Shown one piece after another: positions 7,381 to 14,341 of a DNA stretch of 18,144 nucleotides. Source of the stretch: an archaeon (lineage in GTDB: Archaea; Nanobdellota; Nanobdellia; SCGC-AAA011-G17; GW2011-AR17). Each line of letters starts with the position of its first letter. The first letter of the stretch is position 1. The notes beneath the pieces were generated by a model that was not told where the DNA came from, did not search any database, and saw only the letters and a program-made list of their open reading frames with translations. The position numbers were made by a program, and so were the translations under genes. Location: NCBI GenBank assembly GCA_023245755.1, contig JAHFJQ010000004.1, forward strand, positions 1 to 18,144. The letters are read 5' to 3'.

Positions 7381-7905
7381 TTACTCTTCTTTAAATTCAA
7401 TCAGGCTAAAAATATTGTACTCACTTAATTTATCTCTTCCTTTGAGATCTGTTAGCTCAATGAGAAAAGCGCATTCTACAATAATTCCACCTAAACTTTC
7501 TATAAGCTGTGCTGCAGCCTTTGCGGTTCCTCCTGTTGCTAACAGATCATCTACAAGGAGGACTCTTTCCCCAGGTATAATTGCATCAGAGTGAATTTCT
7601 AATGTGTCTGTTCCATATTCTAAAGCGTAATCGATTCTTCGTGTATGTGCTGGAAGCTTGTTTGCTTTTCGCACAGGGATGAAACCTACGCCTAGCATGT
7701 ATGCTAGTGTTGCTCCAAGAATAAATCCTCGACTTTCTATTCCCACAATTTTGTCGATTTTTCTTCCTTTATATCGAATGCTAAAATATTTCATGACATC
7801 TTTTAGGCCGTCTGGATCTTTAAGAAGGGTTGTAATATCTCTAAACAGGATTCCTGGTTTTGGAAAGTCTGCAACTGCACGAATCTTTGATCTAATCTCT
7901 TGCAT
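7381..7905 (-). CDS. apt: Adenine phosphoribosyltransferase
   Basis: A 174-residue type I phosphoribosyltransferase that condenses adenine with PRPP to give AMP and pyrophosphate. The N-terminus RSKIRAVADFPKPGILFRDI is typical of Apt. GIESRGFILGA is at 55-65, PVRKANKLPA at 77-86, and the PRPP-binding motif VLLVDDLLATGGTAKA at 115-130. I start at the ATG at 7905: it matches the family's N-terminus and has a TATA-like box 26 bp upstream. The open frame extends upstream to an ATG at 7938, but those codons overlap the TATA-like box. It lies directly downstream of AMP phosphorylase, so product and substrate are adjacent in the pathway. Adenine released elsewhere would be returned to AMP here. Confidence 0.94.
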   Translation of the reverse strand: MQEIRSKIRAVADFPKPGILFRDITTLLKDPDGLKDVMKYFSIRYKGRKIDKIVGIESRGFILGATLAYMLGVGFIPVRKANKLPAHTRRIDYALEYGTDTLEIHSDAIIPGERVLLVDDLLATGGTAKAAAQLIESLGGIIVECAFLIELTDLKGRDKLSEYNIFSLIEFKEE

Positions 7906-7928
7906 GGGTTTGAGAATAGAAAGAAGGG

Positions 7929-7935
7929 TTATAAA
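7929..7935 (-). promoter_or_regulatory. Internal TATA-like box for apt
   Basis: TTTATAA on the minus strand between the stop of AMP phosphorylase and the chosen apt start, centred 26-27 bp upstream of the ATG at 7905. It suggests a second, leaderless transcript that starts at apt. Confidence 0.4.
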
Positions 7936-7940
7936 CATTC

Positions 7941-9422
7941 TTATACTTGTTCGTAGACGATGGGATCTAGTTCTTTTAATTGCTTTTTTACAGTATCTAG
8001 GTTTTGTTTGGTGTTTGCATATATGGTGAAGAGAATTTCTCCCTTTCTTACCCAACGGCCAACTCTTACGCGTAAATACACACCAGCTGTCTTTTCTTCA
8101 GGAGCACCTGCAAGTGTTGCAATGAGAGCAATTTTTTTATTGTTAATTTCTTTAATTTTTCCTTCTTGTTTTGCATCAACTGTATAGAAAAGTTGTGCTT
8201 TAGGAATATTTGGATGTTTTAAGCCACCTTGTGCATAAATGATATCTTTGAATTTTTTATAGGCTTTTCCTGATTCTAGTGCTTGAAGTACTTTTTTTTC
8301 CGGGTCTTTTTCTCCAACAAGCTTGAGTGCTTCTGTTGCCATAAAGATTGCTTTTTGTCTTAGGTCATTTGGACCATTACATTTTAACACGGAAATAACA
8401 TCTGTAGCTTCTAGTGCTGGACCAATACCATTGCCAATGGGCTGCGAACCATCTGTCAGGATGACTTTTATTTTGAGGCCTAGAAGTCTTCCTACTTTGA
8501 GAAAGCCTTTTCTTAGCAGCTTTGCTTGTTTTTTTGTTTCTATTTTTACATTTTTTCCCCAGGGGATATCAATAAGAACATGTGTTGCGCCTGCAGCTTT
8601 CTTTTTTGCCATGATACTTGCAAGGAGCATCCCAGTAGGATCAATGCTTAGTGGATGACGAATTTTGATCATTTTATCATCTGCTGAAGCTAAGTCTACA
8701 CCGCCACCCCAGACAATACAAGCATTTGTTTTTTTGACTACTGCTTCTATTTTCTTTTTATTGAGTGTTACAGGTGCTAAAACTTCAAATGTATCCGCAG
8801 TTCCACTTGGTGAGGTAATTGCACGAGAAGAAGTTTTGGGAATCTTATACCCTAATGAAGCAATGATGGGTATAACAATCATGGTTGTTCGATTTCCTGG
8901 AACTCCACCACTACAATGCTTATCCAGTACAATTTCTCCTTTTTTGAAGTGCAACTGCTCCCCATTTTTGACAATTGCATTTGTTAAGAATACTGTTTCT
9001 TTGATAGAAAGACCGTGGCTGTAGCATCCAGAAACGAAATATGTCAATTCCGTTTCTGAAAGTTCATTTGCAACGATATCTTTCACAATCGTGTCTAGTT
9101 CTAGTTCTGTAAGCTCTTTTCCTTCTAGTTTTTTCTTGATAAACTGAATGGATAGAGGGTGTTCTGCTTGTTCTACTTCTACATGCGTTCCATGACTCAC
9201 TTTTACTTTCTTAAGCACTTCTTCAAACAAACCAATTTCATCTTCTTTCACGCCTTTTTTTGTGATATTGATTACACAGTTTGCTCCTTCCTTTTTTTGG
9301 AGTCTTCTAATGTGTACACGGTCTGTGGGAAAAATGCCTAAAGCCTTTGCGGTCTTTTCATGCAGTACAGCGACAAGAGGGCCCCCTGTGGTGAGCTGTA
9401 TATCTCGAACTTTAAGCTTCAT
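7941..9422 (-). CDS. deoA: AMP phosphorylase (ribose-1,5-bisphosphate forming)
   Basis: A 493-residue member of the thymidine/AMP phosphorylase family, close to the roughly 500 residues of archaeal AMP phosphorylases. It splits AMP (also CMP or UMP) with phosphate to a base and ribose-1,5-bisphosphate. An N-terminal domain (1-85) specific to the archaeal AMP group is present. DKHCSGGVPGNRTT at 167-180 and SSRAITSPSGTADTFEVLAPV at 198-218 are the family phosphate/nucleoside-binding signatures. The form of the first motif (GGVPGNRTT) and the extra N-terminal domain separate it from bacterial thymidine phosphorylase. The C-terminal barrel-sandwich domain ends the protein. The ATG overlaps the permease stop by 11 bp, and GGAG at 9430-9433 supplies the ribosome-binding site, so the two genes are translationally coupled. 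Its product feeds the RuBisCO encoded at 14880-16271 after isomerisation. Confidence 0.95.
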   Translation of the reverse strand: MKLKVRDIQLTTGGPLVAVLHEKTAKALGIFPTDRVHIRRLQKKEGANCVINITKKGVKEDEIGLFEEVLKKVKVSHGTHVEVEQAEHPLSIQFIKKKLEGKELTELELDTIVKDIVANELSETELTYFVSGCYSHGLSIKETVFLTNAIVKNGEQLHFKKGEIVLDKHCSGGVPGNRTTMIVIPIIASLGYKIPKTSSRAITSPSGTADTFEVLAPVTLNKKKIEAVVKKTNACIVWGGGVDLASADDKMIKIRHPLSIDPTGMLLASIMAKKKAAGATHVLIDIPWGKNVKIETKKQAKLLRKGFLKVGRLLGLKIKVILTDGSQPIGNGIGPALEATDVISVLKCNGPNDLRQKAIFMATEALKLVGEKDPEKKVLQALESGKAYKKFKDIIYAQGGLKHPNIPKAQLFYTVDAKQEGKIKEINNKKIALIATLAGAPEEKTAGVYLRVRVGRWVRKGEILFTIYANTKQNLDTVKKQLKELDPIVYEQV

Positions 9423-10413
9423 TCTTTTTCTCCGTATAAATCTCTAGAATCAATTCAAAAAGAGAAAGTATGAGTGGGCCAATAAAGAGCCCAATAAAAC
9501 CGAATGCACTTATTCCTCCAAGAACTCCGACTAAAATAATTAGAGGATGTGCCTCTGTACGCATTCCTAAAATTTTTGCTCTTAAAATAGTATCAATAAG
9601 AGTAGATAGGATTAGGAATCCAAACAAGGCTATACATATAGCATTCACTGTGTTTCCTTGAAAATAGGCTATTGCTGCCATGGGAACCCAAATGATGGTT
9701 GCTCCTATCCCTGGAAGAACTGCAGTGAGTCCTACAACGAAACCCCATAATACTGGAGCAGGTACTCCTAGAAGATAGAATCCTACGATTGCTACAAGGG
9801 TTTCTATTGCTGCAAGCACCATTGTCCCATAGAAAAGCGATTCAATACTTGAAGTGATCTTTTTTTCAAATCTTTTCTTATAGTTCTCTTCTAATGGAAG
9901 CATATGTTTTGCTTTTTCAATAACTCTCTCTCCATCACGAATCGCAAAAAAGAACACAAAAAACATAAGAAAAATACTTACTATTAATTCAGGAATAGAA
10001 AAAAGAAACTCTGAAAGTTTTGTGAGTATGAAACTTGTTCCCGTCTTTGCTATATCATTAATGTACACTTCTAGACTTTCGCTAATTTCTAGATTCACTC
10101 TTTCGTTGAAGAATGTTCGGATATCTTCTACATTTGTGGTTGTATAAAGGTGTGCAACTTCTTGAATTAAAGAATTGGTAAGAAAATATAAGGGGATAAT
10201 TATAATAAGTACTACTAGGGCTGTAATAATTGCTGCGATAAGATCCTTATTCTTTAGTTTTTTTTCTAGAAGTCTTTTTACTGGAAGGCACATATAAGCG
10301 ATAATTAATGCTAAGATTATAACACTCAGATAGGGTTTCAAAACGAGATAGCAGAGAAAAATCAGAACAAGTACAAGAGCATATTTTATGTATAGATTTA
10401 CATCATCTCTCAT
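9412..10413 (-). CDS. AI-2E family (UPF0118) permease
   Basis: A 333-residue polytopic membrane protein. About seven or eight hydrophobic segments are visible: two close together near the N-terminus (about 9-42), one at about 60-82, one around 140-160, and a C-terminal cluster from about 200. The C-terminal half has family-like stretches (LPGIGATIIWVPMAAIAYF and FGFIGLFIGPLILSLFELIL). Family members have been linked to autoinducer-2 export, Na+/H+ exchange and other substrates, so the family name does not give a substrate. It is the first gene of the unit with AMP phosphorylase, apt and phosphatase-HIT, so a nucleoside, base or phosphate-related substrate is a reasonable guess but only a guess. 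The ATG at 10413 has a TATA-like box 26 bp upstream (leaderless). Confidence 0.85.
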   Translation of the reverse strand: MRDDVNLYIKYALVLVLIFLCYLVLKPYLSVIILALIIAYMCLPVKRLLEKKLKNKDLIAAIITALVVLIIIIPLYFLTNSLIQEVAHLYTTTNVEDIRTFFNERVNLEISESLEVYINDIAKTGTSFILTKLSEFLFSIPELIVSIFLMFFVFFFAIRDGERVIEKAKHMLPLEENYKKRFEKKITSSIESLFYGTMVLAAIETLVAIVGFYLLGVPAPVLWGFVVGLTAVLPGIGATIIWVPMAAIAYFQGNTVNAICIALFGFLILSTLIDTILRAKILGMRTEAHPLIILVGVLGGISAFGFIGLFIGPLILSLFELILEIYTEKKNEA

Positions 10414-10434
10414 ATGCCCTTTCTAGGTAAGTAG

Positions 10435-10445
10435 ATATATAAATA
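10435..10445 (-). promoter_or_regulatory. TATA box for the permease-AMP salvage unit
   Basis: TATTTATATAT on the minus strand, centred about 26 bp upstream of the ATG at 10413. It is a strong match, so a leaderless start is predicted. Confidence 0.6.
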
Positions 10446-10460
10446 TTGCTGTTCGGCAGC

Positions 10461-10471
10461 TTTTTATACTT
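10461..10471 (+). promoter_or_regulatory. TATA box for the kinase-fold gene
   Basis: TTTTTATACTT centred about 25 bp before the ATG at 10491. It lies back to back with the permease promoter in a 77-bp intergenic region. Confidence 0.5.
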
Positions 10472-10490
10472 CATCCTGATTTTGCTTTTT

Positions 10491-11120
10491 ATGGTAACTC
10501 GAGTTCCTTTTGATCATTATTCTTTTACTCGCTGTGAAGGCTATGGTCATGAGGGTGCTATTTTTCGTGTGGATAAGACTAGTTGTATAAAAGTTTATGC
10601 AGCACATCGGACATCTTCTGCGCAACGAGAGTACAATATGCTTGAGCGTCTTAGTCAAGATGGAGTAGCTGTTCCTCTTGCTTATGATCTTTTTGCGTTT
10701 GAAGTTCCTGCTGGTGGATTTGTTCTTCCCAGTAAAGAAACGAGTTTTGGTGCTGAGAGTACACGACTTCATTATGGTGAAGGAACCGTTCTTCGTGGTA
10801 TTCATAAAGAATGGATTCCCGGAAAGGTCTTTGGTTCTTTTTTACCTTTTCCTTGGCATATCTCTGGAGCATTTGAACTTTTTTCTTCTTTGTATGAAAA
10901 AGGGTATTCTTTACGTGATCCTACCCCTGAGAACTTTGTTGCTCGTAGAAAGGGTGTTTCTTGTATAGATGCTTCTCATATTTTTGTTGGTGATAGTGGT
11001 CATACTTTTAAAGAAGCTTGGCGAACCTTTTTATTAGATCTCAATTCCCTACATTCTTCTCAGTTTGGTTCCTCTCTTGTCTCTCTTGAGACCCTTCTTT
11101 ACTTAGCTAGGGAAGAATAA
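10491..11120 (+). CDS. Small divergent protein kinase-fold protein
   Basis: A 209-residue protein that I read as a reduced kinase fold of the Bud32/RIO/LPS-kinase type. A glycine-containing loop (GYGHEGAIFRV, 17-27) is followed by a candidate ATP lysine (CIKVY, K34) and a helix-C glutamate (REYNMLERL, E47). The catalytic loop is LRDPTPENF at 141-149 (D143, N148), and CIDAS (D160) stands where the metal-binding DFG would be. The His of the HRD motif is Leu here. All the core catalytic residues therefore seem present, and it may be active. Its target is unknown. I use the ATG at 10491, supported by the TATA-like box 25 bp upstream; a TTG start would add 15 hydrophobic residues overlapping that box. 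It is divergent from the operon carrying the phosphatase-HIT fusion. This is an inference from motifs, without profile support. Confidence 0.65.
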   Translation: MVTRVPFDHYSFTRCEGYGHEGAIFRVDKTSCIKVYAAHRTSSAQREYNMLERLSQDGVAVPLAYDLFAFEVPAGGFVLPSKETSFGAESTRLHYGEGTVLRGIHKEWIPGKVFGSFLPFPWHISGAFELFSSLYEKGYSLRDPTPENFVARRKGVSCIDASHIFVGDSGHTFKEAWRTFLLDLNSLHSSQFGSSLVSLETLLYLAREE

Positions 11121-11124
11121 TAAT

Positions 11125-11134
11125 CTTTAATAAG
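11125..11134 (+). promoter_or_regulatory. TATA-like box before the nucleotidyltransferase-fold gene
   Basis: CTTTAATAAG centred 26-27 bp upstream of the ATG at 11156. It supports that start over the GTG at 11135. Confidence 0.4.
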
Positions 11135-11155
11135 GTGCAAAAAAAAGTTTTTTCT

Positions 11156-11575
11156 ATGGAAGAAGGAGATATTTATTCTTTATTACGAGTGATACTTCAG
11201 AGACTGGGGGATCAACCTATTGCTTGGAGAATGGATGGTAGTGCAAACCTGCGTGTCCAAGGTGTTGATGTTTTAGTGCATGATTTAGATATTAAAACAA
11301 ATAAAGAAGGAATGCGTATTTTCAAGGAATGTTTTAAAGATTGTATGGTCAAGGAATATTATAAAGAAGAAATTGAGGGAGATGTTTTAGAGTTTACTTT
11401 TCAGGGCTTTCCTATTGAGATTACAAATAACAAGTATAATATGCTTCATCGAATAAAGTGGGTCACTTTTCAGGCTATGTCTTTACCTGTGCTTCCACTA
11501 AAAGAAGCACGAGAATTTTATGTTGCAATAGGTAGAGAAAAAACTGTTACTGTGCTTGATAGACATCTTTCATAG
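11156..11575 (+). CDS. Small nucleotidyltransferase-fold protein
   Basis: A 139-residue protein with the polymerase-beta-like nucleotidyltransferase pattern: MDGSANLRVQGVDVLVHDLDI at about 27-46 supplies the GS of the first motif (G28, S29) and the two metal-binding acids (D43, D45). A third acid is probably E88 in GFPIEIT. The tail LPLKEAREFYVAIGREKTV matches the ending of stand-alone archaeal nucleotidyltransferase-like proteins related to aminoglycoside adenylyltransferases. The likely activity is NMP transfer to a small molecule or protein, but no substrate can be read. The ATG at 11156 is preferred because of the TATA-like box; a GTG at 11135 would add seven residues. It lies 35 bp after the kinase-fold gene, and its stop is two bases from the convergent TrmB-like gene. 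Confidence 0.7.
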   Translation: MEEGDIYSLLRVILQRLGDQPIAWRMDGSANLRVQGVDVLVHDLDIKTNKEGMRIFKECFKDCMVKEYYKEEIEGDVLEFTFQGFPIEITNNKYNMLHRIKWVTFQAMSLPVLPLKEAREFYVAIGREKTVTVLDRHLS

Positions 11576-11577
11576 TC

Positions 11578-12282
11578 TTACTTCATTAAGTCCCATATTA
11601 GCTTGAAATCTTTTTTAAAAGCTTCAGCGATGTCTTTATTTTTTATTCTTATTGAGGTTGGTTTATCTTTTTCAAATGTTGTAATGTGAACAATATCCTC
11701 ATGAATCACTATTGGCACATTGTTCCAATATTTTTCCGGCATGACCTTTGGACTAATTCCATATAGTTTCATAGCTTCTCTTCCTTCTTTACTGCTTACA
11801 ATTACTTTTACTTCTCTTTTCTCCTGGGCTTTATGCCGTATTTGTGCCATGTGATAGGGGATCAGTTGGTCTGCTTTTCCAATGACATTTAGGGCATAAA
11901 TCTTTTTTGCATTAAGCCATTCTAAATCTAGCATTTTGAGAGCGTCTTTACCTTCGTATATGGACACATCGGTGATTCCAGTGACTATCTTTTGTTTTTC
12001 CTTTACTATTTTTACTAGGTCTGTTGCGATAGAGACTTTTTCTTGTAAGGGGATAAGCAAACTTTCTGGATTCTTCACAAAAAACCTTTTTTTCCCTTCC
12101 TTGGAGATATGTGAAATATACCCCTTGAGAATAAGATTATCTAAAATATTGTAGGTCACTGATCGGTCTATACTTACTTTTTTAGAGAGCTCACTTGCTC
12201 CTATCTCTCCGTAATGTATTAGTGCTTCAAATACAACCGCTTCATTTTTTGTAAAACCTATCTCCATTAGCTTTTCTATCAT
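11578..12282 (-). CDS. TrmB-family transcriptional regulator
   Basis: A 234-residue regulator. The N-terminal winged helix-turn-helix (about 1-70: FTKNEAVVFEALIHYGEIGASELSKKVSIDRSVTYNILDNL, then KGYISHISKEGKKRFFV as the wing) is that of TrmB/Sugar-TrmB proteins. A coiled-coil linker (about 75-100) follows, then a C-terminal effector-sensing domain (VSIYEGKDALKMLDLEW onwards). Archaeal TrmB proteins sense sugars or metabolites and act as repressors or activators depending on where they bind relative to the TATA box. The ATG at 12282 has a TATA-like box 27 bp upstream (leaderless). It is divergent from the unknown gene at 12400 with a palindrome between the two promoters, which suggests autoregulation and control of that gene. 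The ligand is unknown. Confidence 0.88.
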   Translation of the reverse strand: MIEKLMEIGFTKNEAVVFEALIHYGEIGASELSKKVSIDRSVTYNILDNLILKGYISHISKEGKKRFFVKNPESLLIPLQEKVSIATDLVKIVKEKQKIVTGITDVSIYEGKDALKMLDLEWLNAKKIYALNVIGKADQLIPYHMAQIRHKAQEKREVKVIVSSKEGREAMKLYGISPKVMPEKYWNNVPIVIHEDIVHITTFEKDKPTSIRIKNKDIAEAFKKDFKLIWDLMK

Positions 12283-12305
12283 GGTTCAAAGTGAGTTGGT
12301 TTTTC

Positions 12306-12314
12306 TATTTAAAT
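12306..12314 (-). promoter_or_regulatory. TATA box for the TrmB-like gene
   Basis: ATTTAAATA on the minus strand, about 27 bp upstream of the ATG at 12282. A leaderless transcript is predicted. Confidence 0.5.
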
Positions 12315-12315
12315 G

Positions 12316-12339
12316 TTGTGGTGTTAGTTAACAACAAAA
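12316..12339. promoter_or_regulatory. Candidate operator palindrome between divergent promoters
   Basis: A perfect inverted repeat TGTTA-GT-TAACA at 12322-12333 extends imperfectly outward (nine of eleven arm positions pair). It sits exactly between the TATA box of the TrmB-like gene (12306-12314) and that of the gene at 12400 (12341-12349), the expected place for the regulator's own site. The assignment is positional inference. Confidence 0.45.
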
Positions 12340-12340
12340 T

Positions 12341-12349
12341 GATATATAT
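12341..12349 (+). promoter_or_regulatory. TATA box for the 246-residue unknown gene
   Basis: GATATATAT directly right of the palindrome. It predicts a leader of about 30 nt, which contains AAGGAGAT at 12388-12395 as a strong ribosome-binding site before the ATG at 12400. Confidence 0.5.
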
Positions 12350-12399
12350 GAGCTCTCTTTGAGCAATAATCATTGTAAAGTGGGTGAAAGGAGATACAA

Positions 12400-13140
12400 A
12401 TGTCAGAAACTTTTATTGTTGGTGAAAGAGAATACATGGTATTTCATGAGTCTTTTTTATCTAGTTCTTTAAGCTTATGCCATCGGGCAGGATTTGAGTC
12501 TCCCTTTGCACCTGAACTTGTAGATCTTCTCATTGCACATCCTCAATTGATACAGTGTGCAGGAAGGTCTCTGAGTGCGTGTATAACTGGAAAAAGTGCT
12601 CAAGGAAATCCTATCCAAATTTATTTACATGCTCCTATATCTGAAAAGTATATTACTAAAACTTATTTTTGCTCAGGTAGTGATGTTGGTCTTCATAATG
12701 AGGCTTTAGTTATTTCTCAAGAGTATTTTCTTGCACTTGAAAAGAGAGATGGTGAGAATCTTCATGGAACGAGGTTAGTGACTGTTCTAGACTCTATACC
12801 TTACTCGCGTGATGCAGCTTATTCTTGGTTTGATGGATATAGTATTTGGTTAAAATTTGAAGAAGCATTGGAAAATAGCCATGTTCAAGCTTTTTTTGGC
12901 TCTTTAGAACGAGCTGAAGGATATTTTCAAACACTTCGAAAGGCTTCAGAATGTGGACATAAGGTTTGTGAAAAAGTGGGTTTTTGGTATTCTAATGATT
13001 TGGATGAAGTAGAAAGAAATGGCCATCCTCTGAGACGTGCTTTAGTAACGAATTATTTTGAGTTTGGTTGTAGAGATTTTAAGCTTGTCAAGGCTCATAG
13101 TCGCCTTATAGGTGGACGTTCTCTAGGGACTGTGGAGTAA
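12400..13140 (+). CDS. Hypothetical protein, probable target of the TrmB-like regulator
   Basis: A 246-residue protein I do not recognise. It has no signal peptide or membrane helix. Six cysteines are scattered through it (for example SLCHRAG, SACITG, TYFCSGS, SECGHKVCEK and FGCRDF). A basic C-terminal region (RRALVTNYFEFGCRDFKLVK, then GGRSLG) could bind nucleic acid or a phosphate ligand, but no family motif supports this. AAGGAGAT at 12388-12395 fixes the start. It is unusual here in having a leader of about 30 nt with a strong Shine-Dalgarno motif instead of a leaderless start. The shared divergent promoter and palindrome tie it to the TrmB-like gene. Confidence 0.75.
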   Translation: MSETFIVGEREYMVFHESFLSSSLSLCHRAGFESPFAPELVDLLIAHPQLIQCAGRSLSACITGKSAQGNPIQIYLHAPISEKYITKTYFCSGSDVGLHNEALVISQEYFLALEKRDGENLHGTRLVTVLDSIPYSRDAAYSWFDGYSIWLKFEEALENSHVQAFFGSLERAEGYFQTLRKASECGHKVCEKVGFWYSNDLDEVERNGHPLRRALVTNYFEFGCRDFKLVKAHSRLIGGRSLGTVE

Positions 13141-13186
13141 TTGAATCTAAAGTATATCTATGTAAATTATTATTTACTAGCATAAT

Positions 13187-13195
13187 TTTATTAAG
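13187..13195 (+). promoter_or_regulatory. TATA-like box for the histidine phosphatase gene
   Basis: TTTATTAAG centred 26 bp upstream of the ATG at 13217, so a leaderless start is predicted. Confidence 0.45.
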
Positions 13196-13216
13196 AGATG
13201 TTTTATTTTGATTTTT

Positions 13217-13861
13217 ATGGTTTTGAAACTTTATTACATACGACATGGTCAAGCTGTATTTAATCTAAAGTTTTCTGAGCTTATTGGTGGGAGAACCAAT
13301 GATAGCCCTCTTACACCTTTAGGTGAAGAACAGTCTGACCTTTTGGGTCAACGGTTTACTTTAGAAGGAATACATTTTGATGAAGTTTATAGTTCTCCGG
13401 CTGTACGTGCTCGAAACACTGCTGAAAGAAGTACTGGTTTTGTTGGATTTCCTTCATCTAAAATTACTCTTGTTGACTCCTTGCAGGAATTAGATCAAGG
13501 TGAGTGGGAAGGAAGGTCACGTTCAGAACTTTATACTCCTCAGATGCTTGCACATATTAATGCTGATAATTGGAACTTTTGTCCACCTGGTGGAGAGTCA
13601 CAAAGACAGGTAGAAGAAAGGCAAATGAATTGGATACAAGATTTACTTGTACGTTCAAGAAAAGATTTCACTGTTGGTATTTATGGGCATGGTGTTGCAC
13701 TTTCTTGTTTTCTTCGTGGAGTTATGCGTTTTGACCCTTCTTTGACTTATAGAGTGAGACATTGGAATACAGGTGTTACTCGTTTAGAATATTCCTCTGC
13801 AGGTTGGAGTTTGATTTGTATGAATGATTCTGCTCATCTTCCTTTAGAGAAAAGAAGTTGA
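13217..13861 (+). CDS. Histidine phosphatase (phosphoglycerate mutase-like) family protein
   Basis: A 214-residue cytoplasmic phosphatase. The signature YIRHGQ at 7-12 has the nucleophile H10. SSPAVRARNTAE (59-70) carries the second phosphate-binding Arg (R64), the ELDQGEWEG region supplies the acid (around E91), and YGHGVAL supplies the second His (H158). These are the four residues the family needs. The length and the LDQGEWEG motif fit both cofactor-dependent phosphoglycerate mutases and broad phosphatases of the CobC/GpmB type; sequence alone does not choose between them. It is Arg-rich and Lys-poor (about 18 Arg, 5 Lys). A TTG start would add three residues, but the TATA-like spacing favours the ATG at 13217. 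The 3' end overlaps the convergent Nudix gene by 28 bp. Confidence 0.9.
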   Translation: MVLKLYYIRHGQAVFNLKFSELIGGRTNDSPLTPLGEEQSDLLGQRFTLEGIHFDEVYSSPAVRARNTAERSTGFVGFPSSKITLVDSLQELDQGEWEGRSRSELYTPQMLAHINADNWNFCPPGGESQRQVEERQMNWIQDLLVRSRKDFTVGIYGHGVALSCFLRGVMRFDPSLTYRVRHWNTGVTRLEYSSAGWSLICMNDSAHLPLEKRS

Positions 13862-14295
13862 TTGTATATTTCTAATGCGCAGAGGCCTATTGCTCGTATA
13901 TCTTGAGTAATATCTTCTTTCAATAACTCTTCTGAAGTACACCATCGGTATCTTTCTAGTTCTTCTGGATTTGCTTTCAGTTGGGTTATATCTTTTGGCT
14001 TACAAAGATAGAATAAACCGTAGTGATCATGGTCTCCTACGTTATGTACATTTGTATGGAAAGGAAGTGCACACTCTTCTCTTACATTCTTTCCTGAAAA
14101 TACTCTGTTGTATTGTAGGAGTTCTATATCTAGATTTACTTCTTCTTTGACTTCTCTTTTCACGGCTTCATCTGGGGTTTCATTTGGTTCGATGTGTCCT
14201 CCAGGAGGGAGCCAGATCTGTAGTTTTTTGTGGAAAATTAACAGAAGCTTTTTTTCATGAATAATATACCCACCTACAGTAAGATCTGTTTTCAC
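13834..14295 (-). CDS. Nudix hydrolase
   Basis: A 153-residue hydrolase that cleaves nucleoside diphosphates linked to another group. The Nudix box runs from G33 to L55: G-x5-E39-x7-R47-E48-V-x-E51-E52. The usual Gly near the end of the box is Asn54, a common tolerated change. The preceding LPPGGHIEPNE is typical, and the family beta-strand WLPPGG is present. The substrate (8-oxo-dGTP, NADH, ADP-ribose or another) cannot be read. The start is GTG at 14295, with a TATA-like box 26 bp upstream, giving a leaderless GTG start. It is convergent and overlapping with the histidine phosphatase gene, so the two mRNAs would be complementary at their 3' ends. Confidence 0.92.
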   Translation of the reverse strand: MKTDLTVGGYIIHEKKLLLIFHKKLQIWLPPGGHIEPNETPDEAVKREVKEEVNLDIELLQYNRVFSGKNVREECALPFHTNVHNVGDHDHYGLFYLCKPKDITQLKANPEELERYRWCTSEELLKEDITQDIRAIGLCALEIYNQLLFSKGR

Positions 14296-14315
14296 ACTTT
14301 TTAGATATCTTTTTC

Positions 14316-14326
14316 TGTTTAAATTA
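14316..14326 (-). promoter_or_regulatory. TATA box for the Nudix gene
   Basis: TAATTTAAACA on the minus strand, centred 26 bp upstream of the GTG at 14295. Confidence 0.5.
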
Positions 14327-14341
14327 TTTTAGAATTACCTG

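Noticed and set aside
7906..8055. Long N-terminal extension of apt up to 224 residues
   Set aside because: The extension overlaps the AMP phosphorylase coding end and is unlike any Apt N-terminus. The ATG at 7905 fits the family and the TATA spacing.
8323..9024. Two open frames on the plus strand (8323-8658 and 8665-9024)
   Set aside because: They are antisense to the well-supported AMP phosphorylase gene, have low-complexity hydrophobic translations, and have no promoter or ribosome-binding site of their own.
7941..9422. Thymidine phosphorylase
   Set aside because: The extra N-terminal domain, the GGVPGNRTT motif and the linkage with apt and RuBisCO fit archaeal AMP phosphorylase better.
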